Shown here: piece after piece, positions 17,896-27,188 of the stretch
How the letters are laid out: the number at the start of each line of letters is the position of its first letter
How positions within the stretch are numbered: the first letter of the stretch is position 1
NCBI RefSeq assembly: GCF_947487305.1
Contig: NZ_CANKWH010000001.1
Coordinates: forward strand, 310,001 to 374,000
DNA length: 64,000 nucleotides
Direction of reading: 5' to 3'
From: an uncultured Paracoccus sp.
Lineage (GTDB): Bacteria; Pseudomonadota; Alphaproteobacteria; Rhodobacterales; Rhodobacteraceae
The notes under the pieces: model-generated
Databases searched by the model: none
Told to the model about the DNA's origin: nothing
The model's input: the letters and a program-made list of their open reading frames with translations, nothing else
Position numbers and translations under genes: made by a program

Positions 17896-20061
17896 TCAAT
17901 CCGACGAATGGGTCAGCGCCGGCACGTCGCGATGCCCCGCCGTGCCGCGACCCGACAATGATGGATTTGCCATGAAGAAACGATGACAGTTGAACAGGTC
18001 ATCGCGCCCCGCCGGCAGATAGCGGATATAGCGCCCGTCGGGCTGCAGGATCCAGCTTTGCGCCTCGTCGGCCATGTTCGCGGCCATGATCTGGCTGACG
18101 ATCTGCGCCTTCACCGTCTCGTTCTTGCACTCGACCAGCGTTTCCACCCGGAAAGACAGGTTCCGCCCCATCCAGTCGGCCGAGGAAAAGAACACCCGCG
18201 CCTTGTCCGAGGGCAGGCCATGGCCATTGCCGAAGCAGACGATGCGCGAATGTTCCAGGTAACGGCCGACGATGGATTTCACCCGGATATTCTCGGACAG
18301 GCCCTTGATCCCCGGGCGCACGCCGCAGATGCCGCGAATGATCAGGCTGATCTTCACCCCGGCCTGGCTCGCGGCATAAAGCGCCTCGATCACGTCCTTC
18401 TCGATCAGCGCGTTCATCTTGGCCCAGATCGCGGCGGGCCGGCCCTGACGCGCCAGTTCCGCCTCGCGCTGGATCATCGCCAGCAGGTCCTCTTTCAGGT
18501 TCACCGGGCTGATCGACAGGTTTTCCAGACCTTCGGGGCTGACATAGCCCGAGAGATAGTTGAACACCTTGATCGCATCCCGCCCCAGCGCCGGGTCACA
18601 GGTGAACAACGACAGGTCGGTATAGATGCGGGCGGTGATCGGGTGGTAATTGCCGGTGCCGAAATGGGTATAGGTGACCAGCCGGTCGCCCTCGCGCCGC
18701 ACCACGCTGCTGATCTTGGCATGGGTCTTGAGGTTCACGAAGCCATAGACGACATGAGCGCCCGAACGTTCCAGCCGCCGCGACTGGCGAATATTGGCGG
18801 CCTCGTCGAAGCGCGCCTTCAGTTCCACCAGCGCGGTGACGGACTTGCCCGATTCCGCCGCTTCGCAGAGCGCATCGACGATCGGGCTGTCGCGCGAGGT
18901 GCGGTACAGCGTCTGCTTGATCGCCAGCACATCGGGATCGCGCGCTGCCTGCGCCAGAAAGCGGATCACCATGTCGAAGGTTTCATAGGGGTGATGCAGC
19001 AGCATGTCCTTTTGCCGGATCGCCGCGAACATGTCGCCGTCATGGTCCTGCACCCGTTCCGGCACGCGCGGGGTAAAGCCGGGCCACAACAGCTCGCGGC
19101 GGTTGTCGAGCACCAGTTCCGACAGGTCAGCCATGCCCAGAAGTCCCTGCACCTCGACCATCTCGTCGGGATGGACCTCCAGTTCCTCCATGATCAGCGC
19201 CCGCATCCGCTCGGGCGCACCGGCGGTGATCTTCAGCCGCACCACGCTGCCACGGCGGCGGCGCTTCAGCGCGGTTTCGAATTCGCGCACCAGGTCATCG
19301 GCCTCTTCCTCGACCTCCAGATCGCTGTCCCTCAGCACCCGGAAGGCGCAATGGCCATTGTCGCGATAGCCGGGGAACAGGCTCGCGAGGTTCATCAAAA
19401 GCAGGTCTTCCAGCCGCAGGAAGCGTTCTGTTCCCGGCAGCCGGATGAAGCGCGCCAGCTGCGCCGGGATCGGCAACAGCGCCTGCATTCGCCGGTCGTC
19501 GCGGTCGCGCACCAGTTCAAGCGCCAGCGAGAAGCCGGCATTCGGGATGAAGGGAAAGGGATGCGCCGGGTCGATGGCCAGTGGCGAGAGCACCGGGAAG
19601 ACGCTGTCCTGAAAATAGCGGCTCAGATAGGTCATTTCCTCGGTGGTCACGTCCTCGCGCTCGAGGATGGTCAGCCCCTGCTCGGCCATGGCACGGCGCA
19701 ACCGGTTCCAGACTCCCTGCTGTGCGCCCATCAGCCGGCGGGCATCGGCATTGATCAGCATCAGCTGTTCCGAGGGCGTCAGCCCGTCATCCGAGGGCAC
19801 GCCGTTCCCCTCGCGCACCAGCTCGCGCAGGCCCGCGACCCGGACGGTATAGAACTCGTCGAGGTTGGTGGCGCTGATCGACAGGAAGCGCAGCCGCTCC
19901 AGCAGCGGCACCCGCTCGTTCCGGGCCTCGTCCAGCACCCGCCAGTTGAAGCTGAGCCAGCTGAGTTCGCGGTTGAAAAAGCGCGCCGGCCCCTCGGGCG
20001 TGCCGCCGGGAACGTCTTGTGCCGGAGGGAAGGGATTACGAAGGAAATCGGCCTGGGTCAT
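17896..20061 (-). CDS. ppk: Polyphosphate kinase 1
   Basis: Ppk1 makes polyphosphate reversibly from ATP. The 721-residue protein has the N-terminal domain FFNRELSWLSFNWRVL, the middle domain, and two phospholipase-D-like C-terminal domains. The autophosphorylated histidine lies in TYTHFGTGNYHP; the second His motif is YLEHSRIVCFGNG. KQTLYRTSRDSPIV is the ATP-binding stretch. Full length for the family. The start follows hdaA by 37 bp, suggesting an hdaA-ppk-ppx transcript. Confidence 0.97.
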   Translation of the reverse strand: MTQADFLRNPFPPAQDVPGGTPEGPARFFNRELSWLSFNWRVLDEARNERVPLLERLRFLSISATNLDEFYTVRVAGLRELVREGNGVPSDDGLTPSEQLMLINADARRLMGAQQGVWNRLRRAMAEQGLTILEREDVTTEEMTYLSRYFQDSVFPVLSPLAIDPAHPFPFIPNAGFSLALELVRDRDDRRMQALLPIPAQLARFIRLPGTERFLRLEDLLLMNLASLFPGYRDNGHCAFRVLRDSDLEVEEEADDLVREFETALKRRRRGSVVRLKITAGAPERMRALIMEELEVHPDEMVEVQGLLGMADLSELVLDNRRELLWPGFTPRVPERVQDHDGDMFAAIRQKDMLLHHPYETFDMVIRFLAQAARDPDVLAIKQTLYRTSRDSPIVDALCEAAESGKSVTALVELKARFDEAANIRQSRRLERSGAHVVYGFVNLKTHAKISSVVRREGDRLVTYTHFGTGNYHPITARIYTDLSLFTCDPALGRDAIKVFNYLSGYVSPEGLENLSISPVNLKEDLLAMIQREAELARQGRPAAIWAKMNALIEKDVIEALYAASQAGVKISLIIRGICGVRPGIKGLSENIRVKSIVGRYLEHSRIVCFGNGHGLPSDKARVFFSSADWMGRNLSFRVETLVECKNETVKAQIVSQIMAANMADEAQSWILQPDGRYIRYLPAGRDDLFNCHRFFMANPSLSGRGTAGHRDVPALTHSSD

Positions 20062-20098
20062 GTCTCGTCATGTGCTGGGCGGGGCAGGAACGGCCGGA

Positions 20099-20788
20099 TC
20101 ATGCGTCGGCGGTGGCCAGCTTGTCCAGCAACTCGGCAGCGAGCCGGCGGTTGACCGGCTTCTGGTCCGACATCGCCGCCTGATCCAGCGCCTCGACCAG
20201 CTTGCGCGCAAGGCCCAGGTCGCGGTCCATGCGCAGCACCAGCCAGTCGATCACGGCAGAAGGCACCGGCAATTGCCGGTCGGCGCACAGTTTCACCAGC
20301 ACGGCGGCCAGCAGCGTCTCGTCGGGCGCGTCGATGCGGATCTGCGGCATGGCGTCCATGCGCGAGCGCAAGTCCGGCAGGCCCAGCCCCCAGTCGCGCG
20401 GCGGCGTGCGCGCGGTCAGCAGCAATTTGCAGTCGCGTGCATGGCAGAGGTTCCACAGGTGGAACAGCGCCTGTTCGGCCTCGGGCAGCCCGCCGACCCG
20501 ATGCGCATCCTCGACCACCAGCGCGCCGCCATCAAAGGCCAGCGCATCGGTCATCTCGGGCAGCAGCATCCGGCCCGGGATCCGTTCGGCATCCTGTTCC
20601 ACCGCCCAGAAGCTCGCCAGATGGGTCTTGCCGGCACCGGCCTCGCCGATCAGCAGCATCCGCCCCTGCGGCCAGGTCCCGGGCGCGTCCAGCGTGGCAA
20701 GCGCCAGCCGGTTCGCCCCGGCGACCAGGAAATCGCTGCGCGCATGGGCCGGATCGCCGGCGAGATCAAAGGTCAGCTGCCGCGCCAC
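20099..20788 (-). CDS. hdaA: DnaA regulatory inactivator HdaA
   Basis: A DnaA-like AAA+ protein of 229 residues lacking the DnaA DNA-binding domain, as in Hda/HdaA, which with the sliding clamp promotes hydrolysis of DnaA-ATP after initiation. Walker A is GEAGAGKTH (48-56); the degenerate Walker B is ALVVEDAHR (89-97). A helical lid domain follows (about 160-229). The N-terminal ARQLTFDL resembles a clamp-binding QL-x-L-x-L motif. It sits 3 bp after the AI-2E-type permease, an arrangement common in Rhodobacteraceae. Confidence 0.88.
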   Translation of the reverse strand: MARQLTFDLAGDPAHARSDFLVAGANRLALATLDAPGTWPQGRMLLIGEAGAGKTHLASFWAVEQDAERIPGRMLLPEMTDALAFDGGALVVEDAHRVGGLPEAEQALFHLWNLCHARDCKLLLTARTPPRDWGLGLPDLRSRMDAMPQIRIDAPDETLLAAVLVKLCADRQLPVPSAVIDWLVLRMDRDLGLARKLVEALDQAAMSDQKPVNRRLAAELLDKLATADA

Positions 20789-20791
20789 GGA

Positions 20792-21964
20792 TCAGGCGGT
20801 CTCGTCCCGACCGGAAGCGGCGGCAGTCTCGACCCGGGCGATGTGACGCTCGGCCTCGACCGTGCCGCGCGGCACCAGTTCGACCAGCATCGGCTGCGCC
20901 GGCTCGGGCGGCACCGCCAGCCCGGTATAGACGCTGCTTTCGCGGTAGCGCTGGATCATGAAGCGGACGATGACGCCTAGCGCTGCGGCCAGCGGCACCG
21001 CCGCCACCAGCCCGACGAAGCCGAACAGCGCGCCGAAGACCGACAAGGCCAGAAGCAGCCAGACCGGGTGCAGCCCGATGCTGCCGCCGACGATCTTGGG
21101 TTGCAGGTAATTGCCCTCGACCACCTGCCCGATGATGAAGATCGCGGCCACCGCGCCGATCCACATCGGATCGCCCCAGAAACTGAACAGCGCGACCCCA
21201 AGCGCCGTGCCGCCGCCCAGCACCGTGCCGACATAGGGGATGAAGGACAAAGCCGCCGCCATGATGCCGATGAAGAAGCCGAAGGGCAGCCCGACCACCG
21301 CCAGCATCACCGAATACCAGGCACCGAGGATCAGCATCACCAGCCCCTGCCCGCGGATGAAGCCCGACAGTGCCTCGTCGATCTCATGCGCCAGCTGGCG
21401 GATCGTCGGGGCATGTTCGCGCGGCAGCAGCGTGTCGATCTTGGCGACCATGTGGTCCCAGTCGAGCAGCAGGTAGAAGGCCACCACCGGCACGATCACG
21501 AACAGCGCGATGACGCTGATGACGCCCGCGACCGAACCCATGACGGTCGACAAAAGCTCGCCCGCCCGCTCGCCAACGGCCGAGCCCACCTGCGACAGGG
21601 TCGAGGAGAGCGTGCTGCCCTCGGGGAAGAGGCTGGGGAATTGCGCGGTCAGGAAACGCTGCAGCCCGGCAACCATCTGCGGCCAGGTCTCGATCAGCGC
21701 CGTCGCCTGCCGCACGAGAACCGGCACGACCAGCAGGATGGCAATGACGAAGACCAGCACCGCAAAGCCGGTGATCACCACCACCGACATGGTCCGCGTG
21801 AGCCCCATCCGCTCCAGCCGATCAGCCACCGGGTCTAGAAGATAGGCCACGCCCGCGCCGAGGATGAAGGGCAGAACCGCGCTGCCCAGAAGCCACATGA
21901 CCAGCAGCAGTATCGCCGCCGCGATGCCCCACCATTTCGCCTGTTTCTGAACCGGAATGCGCAT
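20792..21964 (-). CDS. AI-2E family transporter (PerM-like)
   Basis: A 390-residue membrane protein of the AI-2E exporter/PerM family. It has eight predicted hydrophobic helices: a pair at about 10-40, a third near 60-85, a long amphipathic periplasmic loop (about 85-145), and a C-terminal bundle containing the conserved GxxxxFIPYVG motif (AAALSFIPYVGTVLGGG) and the terminal segment GFVGLVAAVPLAAALGVIVRF. Family members have been linked to autoinducer or Na+/Li+ export; the real substrate is unclear. It lies directly upstream of hdaA with a 3-bp gap. Confidence 0.88.
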   Translation of the reverse strand: MRIPVQKQAKWWGIAAAILLLVMWLLGSAVLPFILGAGVAYLLDPVADRLERMGLTRTMSVVVITGFAVLVFVIAILLVVPVLVRQATALIETWPQMVAGLQRFLTAQFPSLFPEGSTLSSTLSQVGSAVGERAGELLSTVMGSVAGVISVIALFVIVPVVAFYLLLDWDHMVAKIDTLLPREHAPTIRQLAHEIDEALSGFIRGQGLVMLILGAWYSVMLAVVGLPFGFFIGIMAAALSFIPYVGTVLGGGTALGVALFSFWGDPMWIGAVAAIFIIGQVVEGNYLQPKIVGGSIGLHPVWLLLALSVFGALFGFVGLVAAVPLAAALGVIVRFMIQRYRESSVYTGLAVPPEPAQPMLVELVPRGTVEAERHIARVETAAASGRDETA

Positions 21965-21997
21965 GGATGGTCCCCTCTGGCCTTGAGGCTATGTGGC

Positions 21998-22070
21998 GGG
22001 TTGGGCGGGGGGATGCAAGGGTGTGGTCAGGGGGAGGTGGGTGGCGGGGGTGGTGTGTAGGTGGAGGGGT
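21998..22070 (+). repeat. G-rich tract at the 3' end of the pentapeptide gene
   Basis: About 70 bases very rich in G on the plus strand with many runs of three to six G. They cover the start-side gap of the AI-2E permease and the last codons of the pentapeptide-repeat gene, where the opposite strand encodes a proline-rich C-terminus. The part reading GGGTGTG followed closely by AGGGGG resembles the tract at the hisH/KAP boundary. G-quadruplex formation is possible. Confidence 0.4.
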
Positions 22071-23730
22071 CGGCGAGCCAAAGGGCGTATTCTGTATCGA
22101 ACGACGAAATATCAAGCTCCCAATTTGGCCAATGTGCTGGCTTCGGCCCTAGGTCATCGGGCCACACGACGGAAGCATCACCAAAAGCTCGTGCAACTTC
22201 TTTGATCGTCAGCTTGCTGACCGCTGACAAATCAACTGATCTAAAAGTTGCGCCATCAAGCGTAGCAAAGTCTAGCTTTGCACGCTCCAGCCTTGCGTAC
22301 TCGAAATTAGCGCTGTTTAAGTTCGCCCGCCAAAGATTTGCCCCTTCAAGCTCAGCGGAATAAAAATTCGCTCCTTCTAGAAGCGCATTATTTAAGTCCG
22401 CGAAATTTAGGGACGCCAATGAAAGGTTCGCCCCCTCAAGCTTGGCGCGTCCTAGGTCCGCACCCGTCAATTTTGCCGCTCTTAAGTCGGCAACTTCAAG
22501 CCGGGCCTCTTCTAAACAGGCTCCTTCAAGAACAGCCCAACCAAGTCGTGCCCCCTCTAGTTGTGCATCGATAAGTATTGCTCCATCGAATCGTGCCCAT
22601 CGCAAACCGGTGCCAGCCATTTGCGTGGCTTGAAGATTCGCGCCGTCTAATCTTGCAGCCTCCAACCGCGCACCAGTTAGCTGCGCCTTGCCCAATTGCG
22701 CTCCTTCCAATCGTGAATCATCTAGCAAAACACCACCAAGTCTAAATGCGCACAGTTGTGCGCGCTGAAGACAAGTCTGCCTCAAGTCCAATCGATATCC
22801 CTGATATTCGTGGCGCACCTGTCGCCGCTTACCGATTTGATCCCTAAAAGCATATGCGGAAGCGAGATTAACCGGTTGAAGGTCAGGTGGCTCTGACGAA
22901 CCGTGGCTCGGTATCTCGAAAGGCCTTTCTTCAACGTCATCGGTTTTCTGACCATGCGCTGCCTCGTAACTCCTTTGCAACTCCGACCGCCGCTCAAGAA
23001 CAGTAAGGGCGACCATGATATCGACACGAGGAGGAGGAAGGCTGCGCGCCCATTCGATGATGTTGCCATCGTAATAACCTGCTTCCGAGACTCCTCCCCA
23101 GCGTAGTTCCGCATATTTCTGATAAACAGCGAGCGTCTCGCCATCCGCATCGACTAGAGGTCGGGACCATTCGCCCAATGGGAATTTCTTGGCGATATTC
23201 GCGGGCGCATTGTTCCTAATATAGGCACATATGATCTCCATCACCCGGACATGATCGCGGCCCTTATCATAGGCCACTGAATCCTGCGCGATGCGTTCCA
23301 GCGACAGCAATCCGCCGATCCGCACCTCAAGGTTCGGCTCTGTGGTTTCCCGCGTCACCGGATTGCCGTCGTCGTTCTCGACGATCTTCTTGACGGTCTT
23401 TTCCGCACCCAACTGCTCAACCGCCTTCGCCAGCCGATCGGTCAGGTGACCTTCCTTCTGAAAGCCCAATGTCCGGTGCTTGATCCATGTGCCCCAGATC
23501 AGGAACGGCGCGGATAGGATCGCCACGATCAGCGCGCCCGCCCCCAGCGACCCCTCGCCTCCTGTCAGTATACCGCCAAGCACCACGAGCGCCGAGCCAA
23601 GTGCCAGCAGGAACAACAGTAGCAAGACGAATGAAACCGCCCTGCCCAGCAACCGTGCCCGCGACCAGTCCGGCGCATCGCTCACCCCCATCCAGTCCAG
23701 CAAGTCCTTCGGCGGCGTTTTGCGGGTCAT
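22027..23730 (-). CDS. Membrane-anchored pentapeptide-repeat protein
   Basis: A 567-residue protein. Residues about 27-52 and 60-80 are membrane helices. A soluble module follows (about 85-200) with LEVRIGGLLSLERIAQDSVAYDKGRD and IICAYIRNNAPA. After a variable linker, residues about 320-485 contain some 30 pentapeptide repeats (A[DN]LxxA pattern, such as ANLQATQMAG, ADLGRAKLEG), predicting a right-handed beta-helix. The tail is rich in proline. The N-terminal third has host-like GC content while the repeat region is clearly AT-richer, suggesting a composite origin. I use the ATG at 23730; a TTG two codons earlier is weaker. The function is unknown. Confidence 0.82.
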   Translation of the reverse strand: MTRKTPPKDLLDWMGVSDAPDWSRARLLGRAVSFVLLLLFLLALGSALVVLGGILTGGEGSLGAGALIVAILSAPFLIWGTWIKHRTLGFQKEGHLTDRLAKAVEQLGAEKTVKKIVENDDGNPVTRETTEPNLEVRIGGLLSLERIAQDSVAYDKGRDHVRVMEIICAYIRNNAPANIAKKFPLGEWSRPLVDADGETLAVYQKYAELRWGGVSEAGYYDGNIIEWARSLPPPRVDIMVALTVLERRSELQRSYEAAHGQKTDDVEERPFEIPSHGSSEPPDLQPVNLASAYAFRDQIGKRRQVRHEYQGYRLDLRQTCLQRAQLCAFRLGGVLLDDSRLEGAQLGKAQLTGARLEAARLDGANLQATQMAGTGLRWARFDGAILIDAQLEGARLGWAVLEGACLEEARLEVADLRAAKLTGADLGRAKLEGANLSLASLNFADLNNALLEGANFYSAELEGANLWRANLNSANFEYARLERAKLDFATLDGATFRSVDLSAVSKLTIKEVARAFGDASVVWPDDLGPKPAHWPNWELDISSFDTEYALWLADPSTYTPPPPPTSP

Positions 23731-23870
23731 GTGCAAGCCTCTCGATCAATTGATCTTTTATGCACATCGGGCCCCACTCCCCGCAAGCCTTCACCGCCAT
23801 CGCCCTTGCATCAGCCCCCCGCTTGGCCCAGAAGGCCAAGGCAACACCACCTGCCGCCAGAGGGCCCATA

Positions 23871-25226
23871 ATGCGTCTGTCCCGCTATTTCCTGCCGGTC
23901 CTGAAAGAGGATCCCAAAGAAGCCCAGATCGTCAGCCATCGGCTGATGCTGCGCGCGGGGATGATCAAGCAGCAGACGGCGGGGATCTATTCCTGGCTGC
24001 CCCTGGGCTACAAGGTGCTGGACCGGATCCAGCAGATCGTCCACCAGGAACAGCAGCGCGCCGGGCACATTCCGCTGCTCATGCCGACGTTGCAGCCGGC
24101 GGATCTGTGGCGCGAAAGCGGGCGCTATGACGATTACGGCGAAGAGATGCTGCGCATCAAGGATCGCCACAAGCGCGACCTGCTTTATGGCCCGACGAAC
24201 GAGGAGATGATCACCGACATCTTCCGCAGCCATGTCAGCAGCTACAAGGACCTGCCGCTGACCCTCTATCACATCCAGTGGAAGTTCCGCGACGAGATCC
24301 GGCCGCGCTTCGGCGTCATGCGCGGGCGCGAATTCCTGATGAAGGACGGCTACAATTTCGACCTGACCAAGGAAGACGCGCTGCATGCCTATAACCGGCA
24401 TCTGGTCAGCTATCTGCGCAGCTATGAGCGGATGGGGTTGCAGGCGATCCCCATGCGCGCCGATGGCGGGCCGATCGGCGGCGACTATACCCATGAGTTC
24501 CTCGTGCTGGCCGAGACCGGCGAATCCGAGGTCTTCTATGACAGCGAGATCACCGACCTGACCTTCGGCGACCGCGAGATCGATTATGACAGCGTCGAGC
24601 AGTGCCAGGCGGTGCTGGAGGAATTCACCAGCCGCTATGCCCGCACCGACGAGACCCATGATCAGGCGATCTTCGACAAGGTGCCCGAGGACCGCCGCCG
24701 CACCGCGCGCGGCATCGAGGTCGGGCAGATCTTCTATTTCGGCACCAAGTATTCCGAGCCGATGGGCGCCACGGTCGTCGGCCCCGACGGGGCGCGGGTG
24801 CCGGTGCATATGGGCAGCCACGGCATCGGCGTCAGCCGCCTGCTGGGGGCGATCATCGAGGCGAACCACGACGAGAAGGGCATCATCTGGCCCGAGGGCG
24901 TGACCCCCTTCCATGTCGGCATCGTGAACCTGAAGCAGGGCGATCCCTCGACCGACAGTGCCTGCGAGGCGCTGTATCGCGAGTTGAAGGCCAAGGGGCT
25001 CGATCCGCTTTACGACGACCGTGACGAGCGGGCGGGGGCGAAATTCGCCACCATGGACCTGATCGGCCTGCCCTGGCGCATCACCGTCGGCCCGCGCGGG
25101 CTGGCCAATAACAAGGTCGAGCTGACCAACCGGCGCAGCGGCGAGAGCGAAGAGATCGCGCCGCAGGATGCCGTCGCCCGTCTGGACGAGATCTACCGGC
25201 CGGTGCTGGCGGCCGCGAAGCTGTGA
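23871..25226 (+). CDS. proS: Prolyl-tRNA synthetase
   Basis: Class II aminoacyl-tRNA synthetase that charges tRNA-Pro. The 451-residue protein shows class II motif 2 ([23 protein letters not shown]) and motif 3 ([15 protein letters not shown]), plus [12 protein letters not shown], then an anticodon-binding domain (about 360-451, [15 protein letters not shown]). It is the shorter alphaproteobacterial form: the roughly 180-residue INS editing domain of E. coli ProS is missing between motifs 2 and 3. I use the ATG at 23871, where [15 protein letters not shown] begins, typical for the family. The DUF2937 gene overlaps its stop codon. Confidence 0.97.
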   Translation: MRLSRYFLPVLKEDPKEAQIVSHRLMLRAGMIKQQTAGIYSWLPLGYKVLDRIQQIVHQEQQRAGHIPLLMPTLQPADLWRESGRYDDYGEEMLRIKDRHKRDLLYGPTNEEMITDIFRSHVSSYKDLPLTLYHIQWKFRDEIRPRFGVMRGREFLMKDGYNFDLTKEDALHAYNRHLVSYLRSYERMGLQAIPMRADGGPIGGDYTHEFLVLAETGESEVFYDSEITDLTFGDREIDYDSVEQCQAVLEEFTSRYARTDETHDQAIFDKVPEDRRRTARGIEVGQIFYFGTKYSEPMGATVVGPDGARVPVHMGSHGIGVSRLLGAIIEANHDEKGIIWPEGVTPFHVGIVNLKQGDPSTDSACEALYRELKAKGLDPLYDDRDERAGAKFATMDLIGLPWRITVGPRGLANNKVELTNRRSGESEEIAPQDAVARLDEIYRPVLAAAKL

Positions 25227-25711
25227 CCGGGTTCCTGCGGCTGCTGGTGGCGCTGCTCTGCGCCGCCGGCCTGTCGCAGTTTCCGGCGTTTTCCGACCAG
25301 TACGTCCAGCGGCTTGGCGGGCAGGTCGATGCCCTGACCCGCGTGGCCGCCGAATTCGACGCAAGCGCGTCCCGCGCCGGCCTGACCCGCGAGGCGGCAC
25401 TGGCCGATCTCGGCGGCAGCGAATTTCGCGATCTGCATCAGGGCGATATGCGCCGGACCTTCGACCGGCTCGAACACGCGGCGGCGGATCTGGCCATGCT
25501 GCGTCTGGCCGGCCCGCTGGAGCGGATGGCCTTGCCCCACCGGTTGCGCGACCGCGAAACCCTCGCCGCGACCTGGGGCGATTTCAGCCCCGCCGTCCCA
25601 GTGACCTTCGCCGGGCTGGCGGCGGCGGGCATCGGTTTCCTTCTCGGCTGGCTCATCTTCACCCTCCTCGCCAGCCCCTTCCGCCGGCGCGAGCGGTTGG
25701 GCTGGCGCTGA
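25223..25711 (+). CDS. DUF2937 family membrane protein
   Basis: A 162-residue protein with an N-terminal hydrophobic segment (about 5-22, possibly a signal anchor), a soluble helical stretch containing [17 protein letters not shown], and a membrane helix near 128-152 ending [12 protein letters not shown]. [21 protein letters not shown] is characteristic of DUF2937. The GTG start overlaps the proS stop (GTGA). The function is unknown. Confidence 0.83.
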   Translation: MTGFLRLLVALLCAAGLSQFPAFSDQYVQRLGGQVDALTRVAAEFDASASRAGLTREAALADLGGSEFRDLHQGDMRRTFDRLEHAAADLAMLRLAGPLERMALPHRLRDRETLAATWGDFSPAVPVTFAGLAAAGIGFLLGWLIFTLLASPFRRRERLGWR

Positions 25712-25871
25712 CCCGGCGCGGGTGTCGGCCAGCCGGCAACAGGCATTCCGCCCGAAATCATGTCGAACTGCCCGAATAGGCAGGTCCGACACTGAGATAT
25801 GATGCTTTTCTTTTGGGAATGCGCCTTTTAACCTGCCGCGCAGGACATTGTTCCAACTGGGAGACAAGCAT

Positions 25872-27056
25872 ATGAAAAAACTACTTCTTGCCGCCGCCAC
25901 CGGCGCATTGATGGCCGGTGCCGCAGGCGCTGAAGATGTCAAGATGGGCATTCTGCTGGGCTATACCGGCCCGCTGGAATCGTTGGCCGGCCCGATGGAT
26001 GCCGGCGCGCAACTCGCCATGAAAGAGGTCAGCGACTCGGGCAAGCTGCTGGATGGCTCGACCGTGACCGCCGTCACCGCCGACACCACCTGCATCGACG
26101 CCGCCGCTGCGACCGCTGCGGCCGAGCGCCTGGTGACGGCCGAGGGTGTCAAGGGCATCATGGGCGGCATGTGCTCGGGCGAAACCATCGCCACGCTGGA
26201 AAAGGTCGGGATGCCCAACGGCATCGTGATGATCTCGCCCTCGGCCACCTCGCCGGCGCTGACCTCGATGGAGGATGGCGGGCTGTTCTTCCGCACCGCG
26301 CCCTCGGATGCGCGCCAGGGCGAAGTCATGGCCGATCTCTTGATCGCCAAGGACATCAAGACGGTCGCTGTGACCTATACCAACAACGACTATGGCAAGG
26401 GTCTGGCCGACAGTTTTGCGGCTGCCTATGAAGCCAAGGGCGGCAAAGTCACCATCAATGCCCCGCATGACGACGGCAAGGCCGACTATACCGCCGAAGT
26501 GGCGGCGCTGGCCGCTGCCGGTGGCGATGCGCTGGTCGTGGCCGGCTATGTCGACCAGGGCGGCTCGGGCGTGACCCGCGCGGCGCTGGACACCGGCGCC
26601 TTCTCGACCTTCGTCTTCCCCGACGGCATGGTCGGCACCGCGCTGGAGACCAATTTCGGCAGCGAGACCGAGGGTTCGATCGGCATCAACCCGGCCTCGG
26701 AAGGCGATGGCCGCACCAAGTTCAACGAGATGGCGACGGCCGCCGGCTTCGACCCGACCTCGCCCTATGCCGGCGAGGCCTATGACGCGGCGGCGCTGAT
26801 GCTGCTGGCGATGGAAGCGGCGAAGTCCAGCGATCCGTCCGTCTACAAGGACAAGATCACCGAGGTCGCCAACGCGCCGGGCGAGAAGATCCTGCCGGGT
26901 GAACTGGCCAAGGGTCTGGAACTGCTCGCCGCAGGCACCGACATCGACTATGATGGGGCCAGCTCGGTCGAGCTGATCGGCAATGGCGAAAGCGGCGGCA
27001 GCTTCCGCGAAACCGTCATGAAGGACGGCAAGCTGGACGTGGTCGGCTATCACTGA
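25872..27056 (+). CDS. Branched-chain amino acid-type ABC transporter substrate-binding protein
   Basis: A periplasmic binding protein of 394 residues with the signal peptide MKKLLLAAATGALMAGAAGA and a two-lobe Leu/Ile/Val-type ligand-binding fold (IGxxLGYTGPLES..., GIMGGMCSGETIA, SPSATSPALTS, RTAPSDARQGEVMA, TYTNNDYGKGLADSF). The ATG at 25872 is preceded by GGGAGAC. It is the first gene of a livK-G-F-(x)-H-M operon. Ligands of this family range from hydrophobic amino acids to amides and urea, and the substrate is not readable. The upstream gap contains a short inverted repeat CTGCC-N6-GGCAG (25768-25783). Confidence 0.9.
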   Translation: MKKLLLAAATGALMAGAAGAEDVKMGILLGYTGPLESLAGPMDAGAQLAMKEVSDSGKLLDGSTVTAVTADTTCIDAAAATAAAERLVTAEGVKGIMGGMCSGETIATLEKVGMPNGIVMISPSATSPALTSMEDGGLFFRTAPSDARQGEVMADLLIAKDIKTVAVTYTNNDYGKGLADSFAAAYEAKGGKVTINAPHDDGKADYTAEVAALAAAGGDALVVAGYVDQGGSGVTRAALDTGAFSTFVFPDGMVGTALETNFGSETEGSIGINPASEGDGRTKFNEMATAAGFDPTSPYAGEAYDAAALMLLAMEAAKSSDPSVYKDKITEVANAPGEKILPGELAKGLELLAAGTDIDYDGASSVELIGNGESGGSFRETVMKDGKLDVVGYH

Positions 27057-27078
27057 TCGATCGAGGATCTGATCGAAG

Positions 27079-27102
27079 GGCCCGGTGCGGATGCGCCGGG
27101 CC
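27079..27102 (+). other. Intercistronic hairpin between binding protein and livG
   Basis: GGCCCGG (27079-27085) pairs with CCGGGCC (27096-27102) across a 10-base loop, in a 132-bp gap inside the operon. No T tract follows. Such hairpins after a binding-protein gene commonly protect its transcript or attenuate read-through so that the binding protein is made in excess over the membrane components; here that is inference. Confidence 0.4.
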
Positions 27103-27188
27103 TGATCGCACCTAGGGACTGCCAAAAGAACGGGGCCGGAACCGGCCATGCCCGCCGGAGCATGCGGGCGACCAGGGGGGAAGACGAG

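Noticed and set aside
17983..20154. A 723-codon open frame opposite ppk
   Set aside because: It is antisense to a clear polyphosphate kinase; composition is His/Arg/Gln-rich shadow.
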